NCBI GenBank assembly: GCA_963820095.1 | Contig: CAWFZA010000040.1 | Location: 1 to 64,000, forward strand | Length of the DNA: 64,000 nt | DNA from: Roseiarcus sp963820095 | GTDB taxonomy: Bacteria > Pseudomonadota > Alphaproteobacteria > Rhizobiales > Beijerinckiaceae | Reading direction: 5' to 3' | Shown here: piece by piece, positions 37,148 to 45,782 of the stretch | How positions within the stretch are numbered: the stretch's first letter is position 1 | Layout: the number at the start of each line of letters is the position of its first letter | The notes under the pieces: model-generated | The model's input: only the letters and a program-made list of their open reading frames with translations | Told to the model about the DNA's origin: nothing | The model's database searches: none | Position numbers and translations under genes: made by a program

Positions 37148-38350
37148 TCAAGCCTCGCCGGCGGCGCGGCGCTGCTGGAGCAATGCGCGGTAGATCTCGT
37201 CGTCGCCGCACAATCCCGCCATCCGGCCGAGGTCGTCGACCAGCACGATCGGATTGCCCGATAGACTGCGCAGCGCGATCGCCGAGCGCATCTTCAAGTC
37301 GATCGGCGCGACGACGATATCGACGTCCTCGGGCCGCGCCGCCACCTCGCCTGTCGCGCGGTCGCAATGCGCCATCGCGCCGGCGTTTCCATCAAGGGTA
37401 ACCCCGACTGGCCTGTCCTCGGCGTCAAGCTGCACTCGGACCCGGCCGCCGCGGTCGAGCATCACTTCATTCTCGCTCCGGCGCAGCGACGCCGCGGGCG
37501 TCATCAGCGCGCCGCCGCGCAGCACGTTGAGCGGATTCATGTGCTTGACGAATTCCGCGACATAAGAGTTGGCGGGGCGCAAGAGGATGTCCTCCGCCGT
37601 CCCGCATTGAACGATGCGGCCGCCCTCGAGGATCGCGATCCGGTTGCCGATCTTCAGCGCTTCATCGAGATCGTGGCTGACGAAGATGATCGTCTTCTTC
37701 AGGTCCTTCTGCAGCAGGAGCAGCTCGTCCTGCAGCTTGTCGCGGATCAGCGGATCGAGCGCCGAGAACGGCTCGTCCATGAGAAGAATGTCGGCGTCGG
37801 TGGCGAAGGCGCGCGCGAGACCGACGCGCTGCTGCATGCCGCCGGAGAGCTCGTGGCCGAATTTGCCGCCCCACTGCGTCAAGCCCACCATCGCGAGCTT
37901 GTCGGCGACGATCTTGTCGATCTCAGCTTTTGGCATCCGACGAAGCTCGAGCCCGAAGGCGACATTCTCCTTGACCGTGCGCCACGGCAGGAGAGCGAAT
38001 TGCTGGAACACCATGGCGATGCGGCTCGTGCGCAGCATCCTGAGCTCGTCGGCGCTGCAATGGGCGACGTCGATCGCTCCATTCCCGTTGCGGACCAGAA
38101 CCTTGCCGCGCGCGACCTTGTTGAGGCCGTTGACGGCGCGCAGGATCGTCGATTTGCCCGATCCCGAGAGCCCCATCAGCACGCAGATTTCGCTGGGCTC
38201 GATCGAGAGATTGATGCCGGCCGCGCCAAGGACGACGCCGGTCGATTTCAGAATCTCGTCCCGCGTCGCGCCGCGGTCGACCATCGCGAGCGCTGCGGCC
38301 TGCTTGTCGCCGAACACAATGTCGACGTTGTCGAAAACGACCGCGGACAT
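37148..38350 (-). CDS. choV: Choline ABC transporter, ATP-binding protein (ChoV)
   Basis: A 400-residue OTCN/ProV-type ATPase: Walker A GLSGSGKST, Q loop VFQQFALLPWRTV, signature ELSGGMQQRVGLARAF, Walker B ILLMDEPFSALDPLIRD, H loop FVSHDLDEALKIG, and a long C-terminal regulatory part with CBS-like segments (VGVTLDGNAGAMAH, GNPIVLVDDLGRMAGLCGDD). The start MSAVVFDNVDIVFGDKQAAA is the typical ChoV N-terminus, so ATG 38350 is used although the frame extends upstream into choW. It sits one base after the choW stop. Confidence 0.93.
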   Translation of the reverse strand: MSAVVFDNVDIVFGDKQAAALAMVDRGATRDEILKSTGVVLGAAGINLSIEPSEICVLMGLSGSGKSTILRAVNGLNKVARGKVLVRNGNGAIDVAHCSADELRMLRTSRIAMVFQQFALLPWRTVKENVAFGLELRRMPKAEIDKIVADKLAMVGLTQWGGKFGHELSGGMQQRVGLARAFATDADILLMDEPFSALDPLIRDKLQDELLLLQKDLKKTIIFVSHDLDEALKIGNRIAILEGGRIVQCGTAEDILLRPANSYVAEFVKHMNPLNVLRGGALMTPAASLRRSENEVMLDRGGRVRVQLDAEDRPVGVTLDGNAGAMAHCDRATGEVAARPEDVDIVVAPIDLKMRSAIALRSLSGNPIVLVDDLGRMAGLCGDDEIYRALLQQRRAAGEA

Positions 38351-38351
38351 C

Positions 38352-39200
38352 TCACGCGCTTCCTTTTCGCTCGGGGTTGCGGAAGACGCGATCGAGCACG
38401 ATCGCCAGGAGGACGATCGACACGCCGGCCTCGATGCCCATCGGGATGTTGACGGTTCCCAGCGCCCGGACCACCGGCACGCCAAGCCCGGCTGCGCCAA
38501 CGAGAGCGGCGATGACGACCATCGACAAGCTCAGCATGATGCACTGAGTGATGCCGGCCATGATCGTCGGCAACGCGTAGGGCAATTCGACTTTCCACAG
38601 CAATTGGCTCTTGGTCGCCCCGAACGCCGCGCCGGCTTCCTTGAGCGGCACCGGCGCGGAGGCGATGCCGAGATGGGTCAGACGGATCGGCGCGGCGATG
38701 GCGAATATGACGGTGGAGATCAACCCGGGCGCCGAGCCGAGGTGAAACAGGACGAGCGTCGGGATCAGGTAGACGAAGGTCGGAAGCGTCTGCATGAGGT
38801 CGAGCAGCGGCCTGAGCAGGGCGTAGAGCCAGGGCCGATGGGCGGAGGCCACGCCGACCGGCACCCCGATGATGACGCTCGCCAGCGTCGCGAAACCGAC
38901 CAGCGAGATCGTCTCGACCGTCGCCTGCCAATATCCGAGGTTGGCGATGAAGATGAACGCGATGACGACGAAGACCGCCAGGCGCCAGGACCGATGCAGC
39001 CAGTACGCGAGCGCGGCGAGCGCGAAAACGACGACGAGAAACGGGATGTGGAGCAGAATTGTAGTGAGGCCGTCGACGAGAAAATTGATCAGCGCCGTCA
39101 CCGCGTCGAAGAACCCGGCGGCGTTGTCCTGCAACCAGGTGATGCCGATCTTGACCCAGCGTCCGAGCGGCACTTTCGGCTCGGTGAACCAACTCTCCAA
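38352..39200 (-). CDS. choW: Choline ABC transporter, permease (ChoW)
   Basis: A 282-residue ProW-type permease with about six to seven helices (LVVVFALAALAYWLHRSWRL, LAVFVVIAFIFIANLGYW, ISTVIFAIAAPIRLTHLGIA, GVSIVLLAIVLDRVF). The EAA-type loop that docks to the ATPase is seen in PLKEAGAAFGATKSQLLWKV. It lies between choX and choV on the same strand. Start ATG 39200. Together the three proteins import choline with high affinity, as known for the Sinorhizobium Cho system. Confidence 0.92.
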   Translation of the reverse strand: MESWFTEPKVPLGRWVKIGITWLQDNAAGFFDAVTALINFLVDGLTTILLHIPFLVVVFALAALAYWLHRSWRLAVFVVIAFIFIANLGYWQATVETISLVGFATLASVIIGVPVGVASAHRPWLYALLRPLLDLMQTLPTFVYLIPTLVLFHLGSAPGLISTVIFAIAAPIRLTHLGIASAPVPLKEAGAAFGATKSQLLWKVELPYALPTIMAGITQCIMLSLSMVVIAALVGAAGLGVPVVRALGTVNIPMGIEAGVSIVLLAIVLDRVFRNPERKGSA

Positions 39201-39296
39201 CGCCGTCCCTCCAGCAAGAAAGCGGATGAGCCCCAGGCGCCCGTCCGCGCATGACGCGGACGGGAAGGGGCTCTCTGTGGAGTCGATCGCTACCGC

Positions 39297-40244
39297 TTAC
39301 AGACCGAGGCTCTTCTTGACCGCCGGAAGCCCGGGCTTGCCGTCGAACGTCGTCACGCCGTCGAGCCAGGCGGCGAGTTGCGGCGGATTGGTCTTCAGCC
39401 ACTCCTGGGCGGCCTTCGGCCCCTCTTCGCCGTCGGTGAGGATCTTGTTCATCACCAGGTTCTCGATGTCGACGGTGTAGATGAGGTTCTTGACGAGCTT
39501 GGCCGCGTTCGGGCATTGGTCGGCCCAGCCGGCGCGCTCGTTGGTGTAGACGACCGCGCCGCCGAAGTTAGGACCGAAGCTGTCGTCGCCGCCGGTCAGG
39601 TACTGGATCTTGAAATTGACGTTCATCGGATGGGGCGCCCAGCCGAGGAAGACGACATCTTCCTTGTGGCTGGTCGCGCGCTGCACCTCCGCGAGCATCC
39701 CCTGCTCGCTCGATTCGACGAGCTGGAAGTCCTTCAGGCCGAACTTGTCGCCCTTGATGAGGTCGAGGACGAGGCGGTTGCCGTCGTTGCCGGGCTCGAT
39801 GCCGAAGATCTTGCCGTGGAGCGAATCCTTGAATTTCTGGATATCGCCGAAGTCCTTGAGGCCCTTGTCATAGGTGTATTGCGGAACGGCGAGCGTATAT
39901 TTCGCTCCTTCGGGCAGATTGGCGCCGGTCACGACGACCGATTTGTCCTCGACGTAAGGCTTGCGATCGTTCTCCATCGACGGCTGCCAGTTGCCGAGAA
40001 ACACGTCGATGTCCTTGTTCTTCATCGAAGCGTAGGTCACCGGCACCGAGAGGACCGTGATCTTCGGCGTGTAGCCGAGACCTTTGAGGATTTCGTTGGC
40101 GATCGCGGTCGTCGCGGTGATGTCGGTCCAGCCTACGTCCGAGAATTTCACCGTCTTGCAACTTTCCGGATCGCCCGCGAACGCCGCGCCGGAACCCGCC
40201 AGCGCCATCATCCCTGATAGTGTCAGTACTGCTGAAAGCCTCAT
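39297..40244 (-). CDS. choX: Choline ABC transporter, periplasmic binding protein (ChoX)
   Basis: A 315-residue OpuAC-type binding protein with signal peptide (MRLSAVLTLSGMMALAGSG to AFA). Trp and Tyr residues of an aromatic cage for quaternary ammonium are in VGWTDITATT, FLGNWQPSMEND, YTLAVPQYTYD and FLGWAPHPMN. ATG 40244 has GGGAGAGG upstream; the longer frame to 40424 is not used. It is the first gene of choXWV. A 7-base inverted repeat lies 17-37 bases before the start codon. Confidence 0.93.
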   Translation of the reverse strand: MRLSAVLTLSGMMALAGSGAAFAGDPESCKTVKFSDVGWTDITATTAIANEILKGLGYTPKITVLSVPVTYASMKNKDIDVFLGNWQPSMENDRKPYVEDKSVVVTGANLPEGAKYTLAVPQYTYDKGLKDFGDIQKFKDSLHGKIFGIEPGNDGNRLVLDLIKGDKFGLKDFQLVESSEQGMLAEVQRATSHKEDVVFLGWAPHPMNVNFKIQYLTGGDDSFGPNFGGAVVYTNERAGWADQCPNAAKLVKNLIYTVDIENLVMNKILTDGEEGPKAAQEWLKTNPPQLAAWLDGVTTFDGKPGLPAVKKSLGL

Positions 40245-40260
40245 CGTCCTCTCCCTCACT

Positions 40261-40281
40261 CGTGCGGTCGACCTCCGCACG
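40261..40281. promoter_or_regulatory. Inverted repeat in the choX 5' region
   Basis: CGTGCGG-TCGACCT-CCGCACG is a perfect 7-base inverted repeat with a 7-base loop, 17-37 bases upstream of the choX ATG and 142 bases upstream of the divergent argB start. A second imperfect pair, CCGCCGGG...GGCGGGG, lies at about 40293-40312. Either could be an operator for a choline-responsive repressor or an mRNA hairpin near the choX ribosome site. Confidence 0.45.
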
Positions 40282-40423
40282 TGACCAAACTCCGCCGGGA
40301 GTATCGGCGGGGGGCGAAGTGCGGTCAAATCCAATAATTTGCGGCCGTCACCTAACCGCCGAACCGTTTGAGCTTGCCGTCGCGACCGGCTAGAAGCGGA
40401 CGCGATCCCCCTGGGAGCCCCCA

Positions 40424-41308
40424 TTGCCCGAGCCTCTCAACCCGACGCCCCAGCAGCAGTCCGAAATCCTGATGCAGGCGCTGCCGCACATGCTGCGCTA
40501 CGACGACGCCATCGTCGTGGTGAAGTACGGCGGCCACGCGATGGGGGACGAGGACAAGGCGCGCGACTTCGCCAAGGACATGGTGCTTCTGGAGCAGTCC
40601 GGCATCAACCCGGTCGTCGTGCACGGCGGCGGGCCGCAGATCGGCTCGATGCTGAAGAAGCTCGGCATCGAGTTGCATTTCTCGGGGGGCTTAAGGGTCA
40701 CCGACAAGCCGACGATGGAAATCGTCGAAATGGTGCTCGCCGGATCGATCAACAAGCAGATCGTCGGCTCGATCAATGCCGAAGGTGGGCGCGCGGTCGG
40801 CCTGTGCGGCAAGGACGGCAATATGGTCAGCGCGCGCAAGGTTCATCGCCCGCATGGCGCCGGCGAGGACGTGGTCGATCTCGGCTTTGTCGGCGAGCCG
40901 GACAAGGTGGACGCGACGGTGCTCGAGCAGATTCTGGGCCGGGAGCTGATCCCGGTCCTCGCCCCGGTCGCCCAAGGCGCGGACGGCCAGACCTACAACG
41001 TCAACGCCGACACGTTCGCCGGAGCCGTCGCGGGCGCGCTCGGGGCCAAGCGCCTCCTGTTCCTGACCGACGTTCCGGGCGTGCTCGACAAGAACAAGGA
41101 GCTCATCAAGGAATTGCGCGTCGACGACATTCGGGCTCTCATCGCCGACGGCACGATCACGGGGGGCATGATCCCCAAGGTCGAGACCTGCATCTATGCG
41201 CTGGAGCGGGGCGTCGAAGGCGTCGTGATCCTGGACGGCAAGGTTCCCCACGCGGTGCTGATCGAGCTCCTGACCGACTATGGCGCGGGCACGCTGATCA
41301 CGCGGTAG
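40424..41308 (+). CDS. argB: Acetylglutamate kinase (ArgB)
   Basis: Second step of arginine synthesis: phosphorylates N-acetylglutamate. The 294-residue protein has VVVKYGGHAMGDE, VVHGGGPQIGSMLKKLGIE, GKDGNMVSARKV, YNVNADTFAGAVAGALGAKR then LLFLTDVPGVLDKN, and GGMIPKVETCIYAL. The best start is TTG 40424 behind GGGAG; the family N-terminus QQQSEILMQALPHMLRYDDA fits. The length and the VLD-rich C-terminus are normal. Directly followed by the tsaB-rimI pair on the same strand. Confidence 0.95.
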   Translation: MPEPLNPTPQQQSEILMQALPHMLRYDDAIVVVKYGGHAMGDEDKARDFAKDMVLLEQSGINPVVVHGGGPQIGSMLKKLGIELHFSGGLRVTDKPTMEIVEMVLAGSINKQIVGSINAEGGRAVGLCGKDGNMVSARKVHRPHGAGEDVVDLGFVGEPDKVDATVLEQILGRELIPVLAPVAQGADGQTYNVNADTFAGAVAGALGAKRLLFLTDVPGVLDKNKELIKELRVDDIRALIADGTITGGMIPKVETCIYALERGVEGVVILDGKVPHAVLIELLTDYGAGTLITR

Positions 41309-41329
41309 GGAGCTTTCAAGGCGGCGGAT

Positions 41330-42019
41330 ATGCGGATTCTGGCGATCGACACGTCCTGTGCGGCAGCGTCGGTCGCGGTCGTCGAAGGCGGCCGGGTCGA
41401 GCCGCTCGCGGTGATCAGCCGGCCGATGACGCGCGGCCACGCCGATGCTTTGGCCCCGATGGTCGAGGAGGCCATGCGCGGCGTCGACGGCGGCTTTCCC
41501 TCGCTCGCGCGCATCGCGGTCGCAACCGGGCCAGGGTCCTTCACCGGCATCCGCGTCGGCCTCGCCATGGCGCGGGCGATGGGGGTCGCCCTCGCGGTTC
41601 CGGTCGTCGGCGTTTCGACGCTCGCCGCCTTCGCCGCGCCCTTGTTGAGCGAGCCCCGAACCGGGATCATCGCCGCGACAATCGATGCGCGCCATGGCTC
41701 GGTCTATTTTCAGCTGTTCGAGGCGTCCGGCCGCCCGCTGGGGCCGCCTCGTTGCGATACGCTCCGGGAATGCGTGCGGGCGATCGGCGCCGGTCCGGCC
41801 TGGTTTGCCGGCGACGCCGCGGCGCTTGTCGCCGGCGAAGCGCAGCGCGCCGGACTGCCTTACGACCTCGACGCCGCGGGAATGGCGCCGGACATTGTCG
41901 CCCTCGCTCGGATGGGCCTCGCCGTCGACCCGTCGACAAGCCCTCCGCGGCCCCTTTACGTGAAACCGCCGGACGCGCGGCCAAATGTCGCCGAGCCCAT
42001 CGTCAGGGCGCCGGCCTGA
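41330..42019 (+). CDS. tsaB: tRNA threonylcarbamoyladenosine biosynthesis protein TsaB
   Basis: TsaB is the non-catalytic ASKHA partner of TsaD needed for the t6A modification at position 37 of ANN-decoding tRNAs. The 229-residue protein starts MRILAIDTSCAAASVAVVEG and has the hallmark GPGSFTGIRVGLAMARAMG, then TIDARHGSVYFQLFEA. It is 21 bases after argB and 17 bases before rimI, the latter a conserved pairing. Confidence 0.93.
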   Translation: MRILAIDTSCAAASVAVVEGGRVEPLAVISRPMTRGHADALAPMVEEAMRGVDGGFPSLARIAVATGPGSFTGIRVGLAMARAMGVALAVPVVGVSTLAAFAAPLLSEPRTGIIAATIDARHGSVYFQLFEASGRPLGPPRCDTLRECVRAIGAGPAWFAGDAAALVAGEAQRAGLPYDLDAAGMAPDIVALARMGLAVDPSTSPPRPLYVKPPDARPNVAEPIVRAPA

Positions 42020-42036
42020 GCGCCAGATCGAACCCT

Positions 42037-42519
42037 ATGATCTTCGGCCCGCGCCGATCGGCCCCGCCCATCATCCGCCTCCTGCGGCCGGACCGGGCGC
42101 AGGCCTGCGCCCGCCTGCATGCGGAGGGCTTCGCCCATCCCTGGTCGCCCGAGGAGATGGCGGGGCTTATCGCCAGTTCGTCGACCGTCGGCGCCGCGGC
42201 GCTCGACCCGGTCAGTGGCCGCTTGCGCGGCTTCGTCCTTTCGCGCCTGGCGGCGGACGAAGCGGAGATTCTGACAATCGCCGTAGACGCCGCATACCAC
42301 GGCAAGGGGATCGGCCGCGCGCTTCTCAGCGAGAATTTGCGTCAGGCGGCAAACGCCGGGGCCAAGGCCATGTTTCTCGAAGTGGCCAAGGACAACGCGC
42401 CAGCTTTGGCTTTGTATGAGCGCTTCGGGTTCGCCAAAGTTGGGGAGCGCACGGGCTACTATCGCCGCGCCGACGGGACGCGCGCCGCCGCTGCCGTGAT
42501 GCGCAAGCCGCTGGGATGA
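42037..42519 (+). CDS. rimI: Ribosomal-protein-alanine N-acetyltransferase (RimI)
   Basis: A 160-residue GNAT acetyltransferase, acting on ribosomal protein S18 in the model case. The N-terminus has FAHPWSPEEMAGLIAS, the acetyl-CoA loop is AYHGKGIGRALLSENLRQAA, and the C-terminal part FLEVAKDNAPALALYERFGF then RTGYYRRADG matches RimI. I place the start at ATG 42037, 17 bases after tsaB; the very long upstream frame is a shadow of argB. Confidence 0.9.
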   Translation: MIFGPRRSAPPIIRLLRPDRAQACARLHAEGFAHPWSPEEMAGLIASSSTVGAAALDPVSGRLRGFVLSRLAADEAEILTIAVDAAYHGKGIGRALLSENLRQAANAGAKAMFLEVAKDNAPALALYERFGFAKVGERTGYYRRADGTRAAAAVMRKPLG

Positions 42520-42799
42520 GCGCCGGATCGCGGCCACCGATGGGCTGCCGCCAGCGGCGGTGACGTTGCGGCTTGCTGACCTTCATCTGCCGCTCATCGC
42601 TTTGGTGCGCCATCGTCGCCCTGCGTTCGCGCGCATTGCCAAGTCCCGTCGCCGCAAATCGACCGTCAGAGAATTGTCGCGCGACGGATCTCGCCCGCCG
42701 GCTATTCCCCCGGGACCGGAAAGCGCCTACATTGAGACGGGAGACCCCTCTGGAGCCCCTAATTGTCCGAAATCGATTGTGCTTGAAGACGCTGACGGG

Positions 42800-44173
42800 A
42801 TGACCAATCCCACGCGGGGATCCAACCCGCGAGCGTTCATCAAGTCGTTCGGATGCCAGATGAACGTCTATGACTCCGAGCGGATGGGGGATCTCGCCGC
42901 CGAGGCGGGATACGGCGAGGCCGTGCGCGTCGAAGACGCCGACCTGATCGTACTCAACACCTGCCACATCCGCGAACGCGCCTCGCAGAAACTCTATTCC
43001 GAGCTTGGCAAGCTGCGCGAGCTCAAGGAGGAACGCGGACGCGAAGGCCGGCAAACGATGCTGGTTGTCGCTGGCTGCGTCGCCCAGGCCGAAGGCGGGG
43101 AGATCCTTCGCCGCCAGCCGGCGGTCGACATCGTCGTCGGGCCGCAGAGCTATCATCGCCTGCCAGAGCTCCTGCGTGAGGCGCGCGTCCGGCCGGGCGT
43201 CGTCAACACTGAATTTCCGGCGGAGGACAAATTCTCGCAGCTGCCGGCCGCGCCGCCGGACGCCATTCGCCGGCGCGGCGTCTCCGCCTTCGTCACCGTG
43301 CAGGAGGGCTGCGACAAGTTCTGCTCGTTTTGCGTCGTGCCCTACACGCGGGGCGCCGAGGCCTCACGGCCGCCGGCCGCAATCCTTGATGAGATCGCGC
43401 GTCTCGCAAGCGCCGGCGTGCGCGAAGTCACGCTCATCGGCCAGAACGTCAACGCCTATCACGGGGTCGACCGCCAGGGCCAAGCCCTCGGGCTCGCCGG
43501 ATTGATCCGCGCCGCGTCGGCTGTGCCGGGGATCGCCCGCGTGCGGTATACGACCTCGCATCCAAACGACATGAGCGAGGATCTTATCCACGCTCATCGC
43601 GACATTCCGGCGCTCGCGCCTTATCTTCATCTGCCGGTTCAGTCCGGCTCGGATGCTGTCCTCAAGTCGATGAACCGCCGCCACCGCGCCGCCGACTATC
43701 TTGAAGTGGCGACGCGCGTGCGCACCGTGCGCCCGGACATCGCCTTCTCTTCGGACTTCATCGTCGGCTACCCCGGCGAAACCGACGCCGACTTCGATCA
43801 AACCCTCGCTCTCGTCCGGGCGGTGGGGTTCGCTTCGGCCTACGCCTTCAAATATTCGCCGCGCCCCGGCACTCCCGCCGCGGAGATGACGGGCCAGATC
43901 GACGAAGCGACCAAGGCGCGGCGGCTCGCCACGCTTCAGGAGCTCATCGAGGATCAGCGGCAGGCGTTCAACCGGGCGAGCGTCGGGCGCCGCCTCGAGG
44001 TTCTGTTCGAGAAGCGCGGCCGGCACGAGCGCCAGGTCATCGGACGGTCGCCCCATATGCAGTCCGTGTTCGCCGAAGGGCCGGAGTCGCTCATCGGGGC
44101 GCTGGCCGAGGTCGAAATTATCGCAGCCGAGCCACATTCGTTGCGCGGGCGCGTTGTCTCGCCAGCGTCGTAA
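42800..44173 (+). CDS. miaB: tRNA-2-methylthio-N6-dimethylallyladenosine synthase (MiaB)
   Basis: Radical-SAM methylthiotransferase that adds the 2-methylthio group to i6A37 of tRNAs. The 457-residue protein has an N-terminal UPF0004 domain with cluster Cys in SFGCQMNVYDSERM, VLNTCHIRE and VVAGCVAQAEG; the radical-SAM CxxxCxxC in EGCDKFCSFCVVPYTRG; and a C-terminal TRAM domain (RRLEVLFEKRGRHERQVIGR). I use ATG 42800; the frame is open from 42560 but that part is not MiaB-like. The 280-base gap to rimI holds no gene, although fur commonly sits there in related bacteria. Confidence 0.95.
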   Translation: MTNPTRGSNPRAFIKSFGCQMNVYDSERMGDLAAEAGYGEAVRVEDADLIVLNTCHIRERASQKLYSELGKLRELKEERGREGRQTMLVVAGCVAQAEGGEILRRQPAVDIVVGPQSYHRLPELLREARVRPGVVNTEFPAEDKFSQLPAAPPDAIRRRGVSAFVTVQEGCDKFCSFCVVPYTRGAEASRPPAAILDEIARLASAGVREVTLIGQNVNAYHGVDRQGQALGLAGLIRAASAVPGIARVRYTTSHPNDMSEDLIHAHRDIPALAPYLHLPVQSGSDAVLKSMNRRHRAADYLEVATRVRTVRPDIAFSSDFIVGYPGETDADFDQTLALVRAVGFASAYAFKYSPRPGTPAAEMTGQIDEATKARRLATLQELIEDQRQAFNRASVGRRLEVLFEKRGRHERQVIGRSPHMQSVFAEGPESLIGALAEVEIIAAEPHSLRGRVVSPAS

Positions 44174-44190
44174 ATTGGGACTTTAGTCGT

Positions 44191-45300
44191 GTGAAGGATG
44201 ATTCTGAACCCGAACAGGAACCAACGGAGAGAGGCAATTTGAAGCCACAGGACACTTCGCCGTCGCGCATCGCCGCCGCTCCCCCGGTCATCAATCCGAC
44301 GCTTCGCGAATCCAAACCTGCGGAAATCGCCATCGCTTTCCCCGACAACGCGACAGCCTCCGTCGTCTTCGGCCATTACGATCAGAACATCGCGCGCATC
44401 GAGCGCTCCCTCGGCGTCTCGGCTTACGCCAACGGAAACCAGGTCGTCATCAAGGGCCCGCGCGAGGCGAGCGAGCAGGCGCGCCGCGTGCTCGAGATGC
44501 TGTACGAGCGCGTCAAGCAGGGCCAGCCCGCGAGCGAAGCCGACGTCGAGGGCGTGATCGCCGAAAGCGCCTATCAGGGCCTTCTGTTTCCCGGCGAGGA
44601 GGGGTCCAAGGACAGTTTCGGCGTCATCAAGACGCGCAAACGCGGCGTCGTGCGGGCGCGCAGCGCGGCGCAGGATCAATATATGGCGGCGCTCCGCAAG
44701 TATGAGCTGGTGTTCGCCGAAGGCCCCGCCGGCACCGGCAAGACCTGGCTTGCCGTCGGCCATGCGGTGTCGCTGCTCGAGCAGGGTCTGGTCGAGCGGC
44801 TGGTGCTGTCGCGTCCCGCGGTCGAGGCCGGCGAACGCCTCGGCTTTCTGCCGGGCGACATGCGCGACAAGGTCGATCCCTATCTGCGTCCCATCTATGA
44901 TGCGCTTTACGACTTCATGGACGGGCGCATGGTCGAACGCGGCATCCAGACGGGCATGATCGAGATCGCGCCGCTCGCCTTCATGCGCGGGCGGACCTTG
45001 TCCAAGGCTGCGGTCCTGCTGGACGAAGCGCAGAACGCGACCGCCATGCAGATGAAGATGTTCCTGACCCGCCTCGGCGAGGGTTCGCGCATGATGGTCA
45101 ACGGCGATCCGAGCCAGATCGACCTCGCGCCCGGACAGAAATCGGGGCTTGGCGACGCGATCGGCCTGCTCAAGTCGCTCCCGCGCATCGGTCACGTCCG
45201 CTTCACCCATGTCGACGTGGTCCGCCACGATCTCGTGCGCCAGATCGTCGAGGCTTATGGACGCGCGGGCGGAGAGGGACAGCCGACCGCGGCCAGATGA
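44191..45300 (+). CDS. phoH: PhoH-like ATPase (PhoH/YbeZ)
   Basis: A 369-residue YbeZ-type PhoH ATPase: Walker A FAEGPAGTGKTWLAVGHAV, the conserved RLVLSRPAVEAGERLGFLPG, Walker B AAVLLDEAQNATAMQMKMFL, and VNGDPSQIDLAPGQKSGL. It works with YbeY in rRNA maturation and ribosome quality control. GTG 44191 gives the longest plausible N-terminus; the start is uncertain because no ATG or strong ribosome site is close. The stop overlaps ybeY (ATGA). Confidence 0.92.
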   Translation: MKDDSEPEQEPTERGNLKPQDTSPSRIAAAPPVINPTLRESKPAEIAIAFPDNATASVVFGHYDQNIARIERSLGVSAYANGNQVVIKGPREASEQARRVLEMLYERVKQGQPASEADVEGVIAESAYQGLLFPGEEGSKDSFGVIKTRKRGVVRARSAAQDQYMAALRKYELVFAEGPAGTGKTWLAVGHAVSLLEQGLVERLVLSRPAVEAGERLGFLPGDMRDKVDPYLRPIYDALYDFMDGRMVERGIQTGMIEIAPLAFMRGRTLSKAAVLLDEAQNATAMQMKMFLTRLGEGSRMMVNGDPSQIDLAPGQKSGLGDAIGLLKSLPRIGHVRFTHVDVVRHDLVRQIVEAYGRAGGEGQPTAAR

Positions 45301-45782
45301 AGGTTTCGCTCGATATCAGCGTTCCCTCGTCGCTGTGGCGCGGCTTGCCCCGGGCGCGCGCGATCGCGCGCGAGACGATCGCCGCCGCCGCTCTGGAAAG
45401 CGGCGGGGCTCGGCCTGAAGCGATGGTGAGCCTCTGCCTCGCCGACGACGCCGCCTTGCGCGCGCTCAACGCGCGCTGGCGCGGGATCGACAAGCCGACC
45501 AATGTGCTCTCGTTTCCGGCGGCGTCGGGGGGCGCTCTTGGCGACCCAACGACGCTCGGCGACATCGCGCTCGCCTATGAGACGCTTCAGCGCGAGGCCG
45601 AGGATCTTGGCGTCCCGCTCGCCGACCATTATCGTCATCTCCTCGCCCATGGATTTCTGCACCTGATCGGCTACGATCACGAGACGGACGCGGAGGCGGA
45701 GCGCATGGAGGCGCTCGAAACGAGGATACTCGAGCGGCTCGGGGCGGCCGACCCCTACGCACGCGAAGTTGTTGGCGGATGA
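45297..45782 (+). CDS. ybeY: Endoribonuclease/rRNA maturation factor YbeY
   Basis: A 161-residue metallo-RNase for 16S rRNA 3' processing and 70S quality control. The zinc motif H-x3-H-x5-H is seen in LAHGFLHLIGYDHETD (three His) and NVLSFPA precedes the LGDIALA segment of the family. It overlaps phoH and the downstream CorC-like gene by four bases each, so the three are translationally coupled. Confidence 0.94.
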   Translation: MKVSLDISVPSSLWRGLPRARAIARETIAAAALESGGARPEAMVSLCLADDAALRALNARWRGIDKPTNVLSFPAASGGALGDPTTLGDIALAYETLQREAEDLGVPLADHYRHLLAHGFLHLIGYDHETDAEAERMEALETRILERLGAADPYAREVVGG

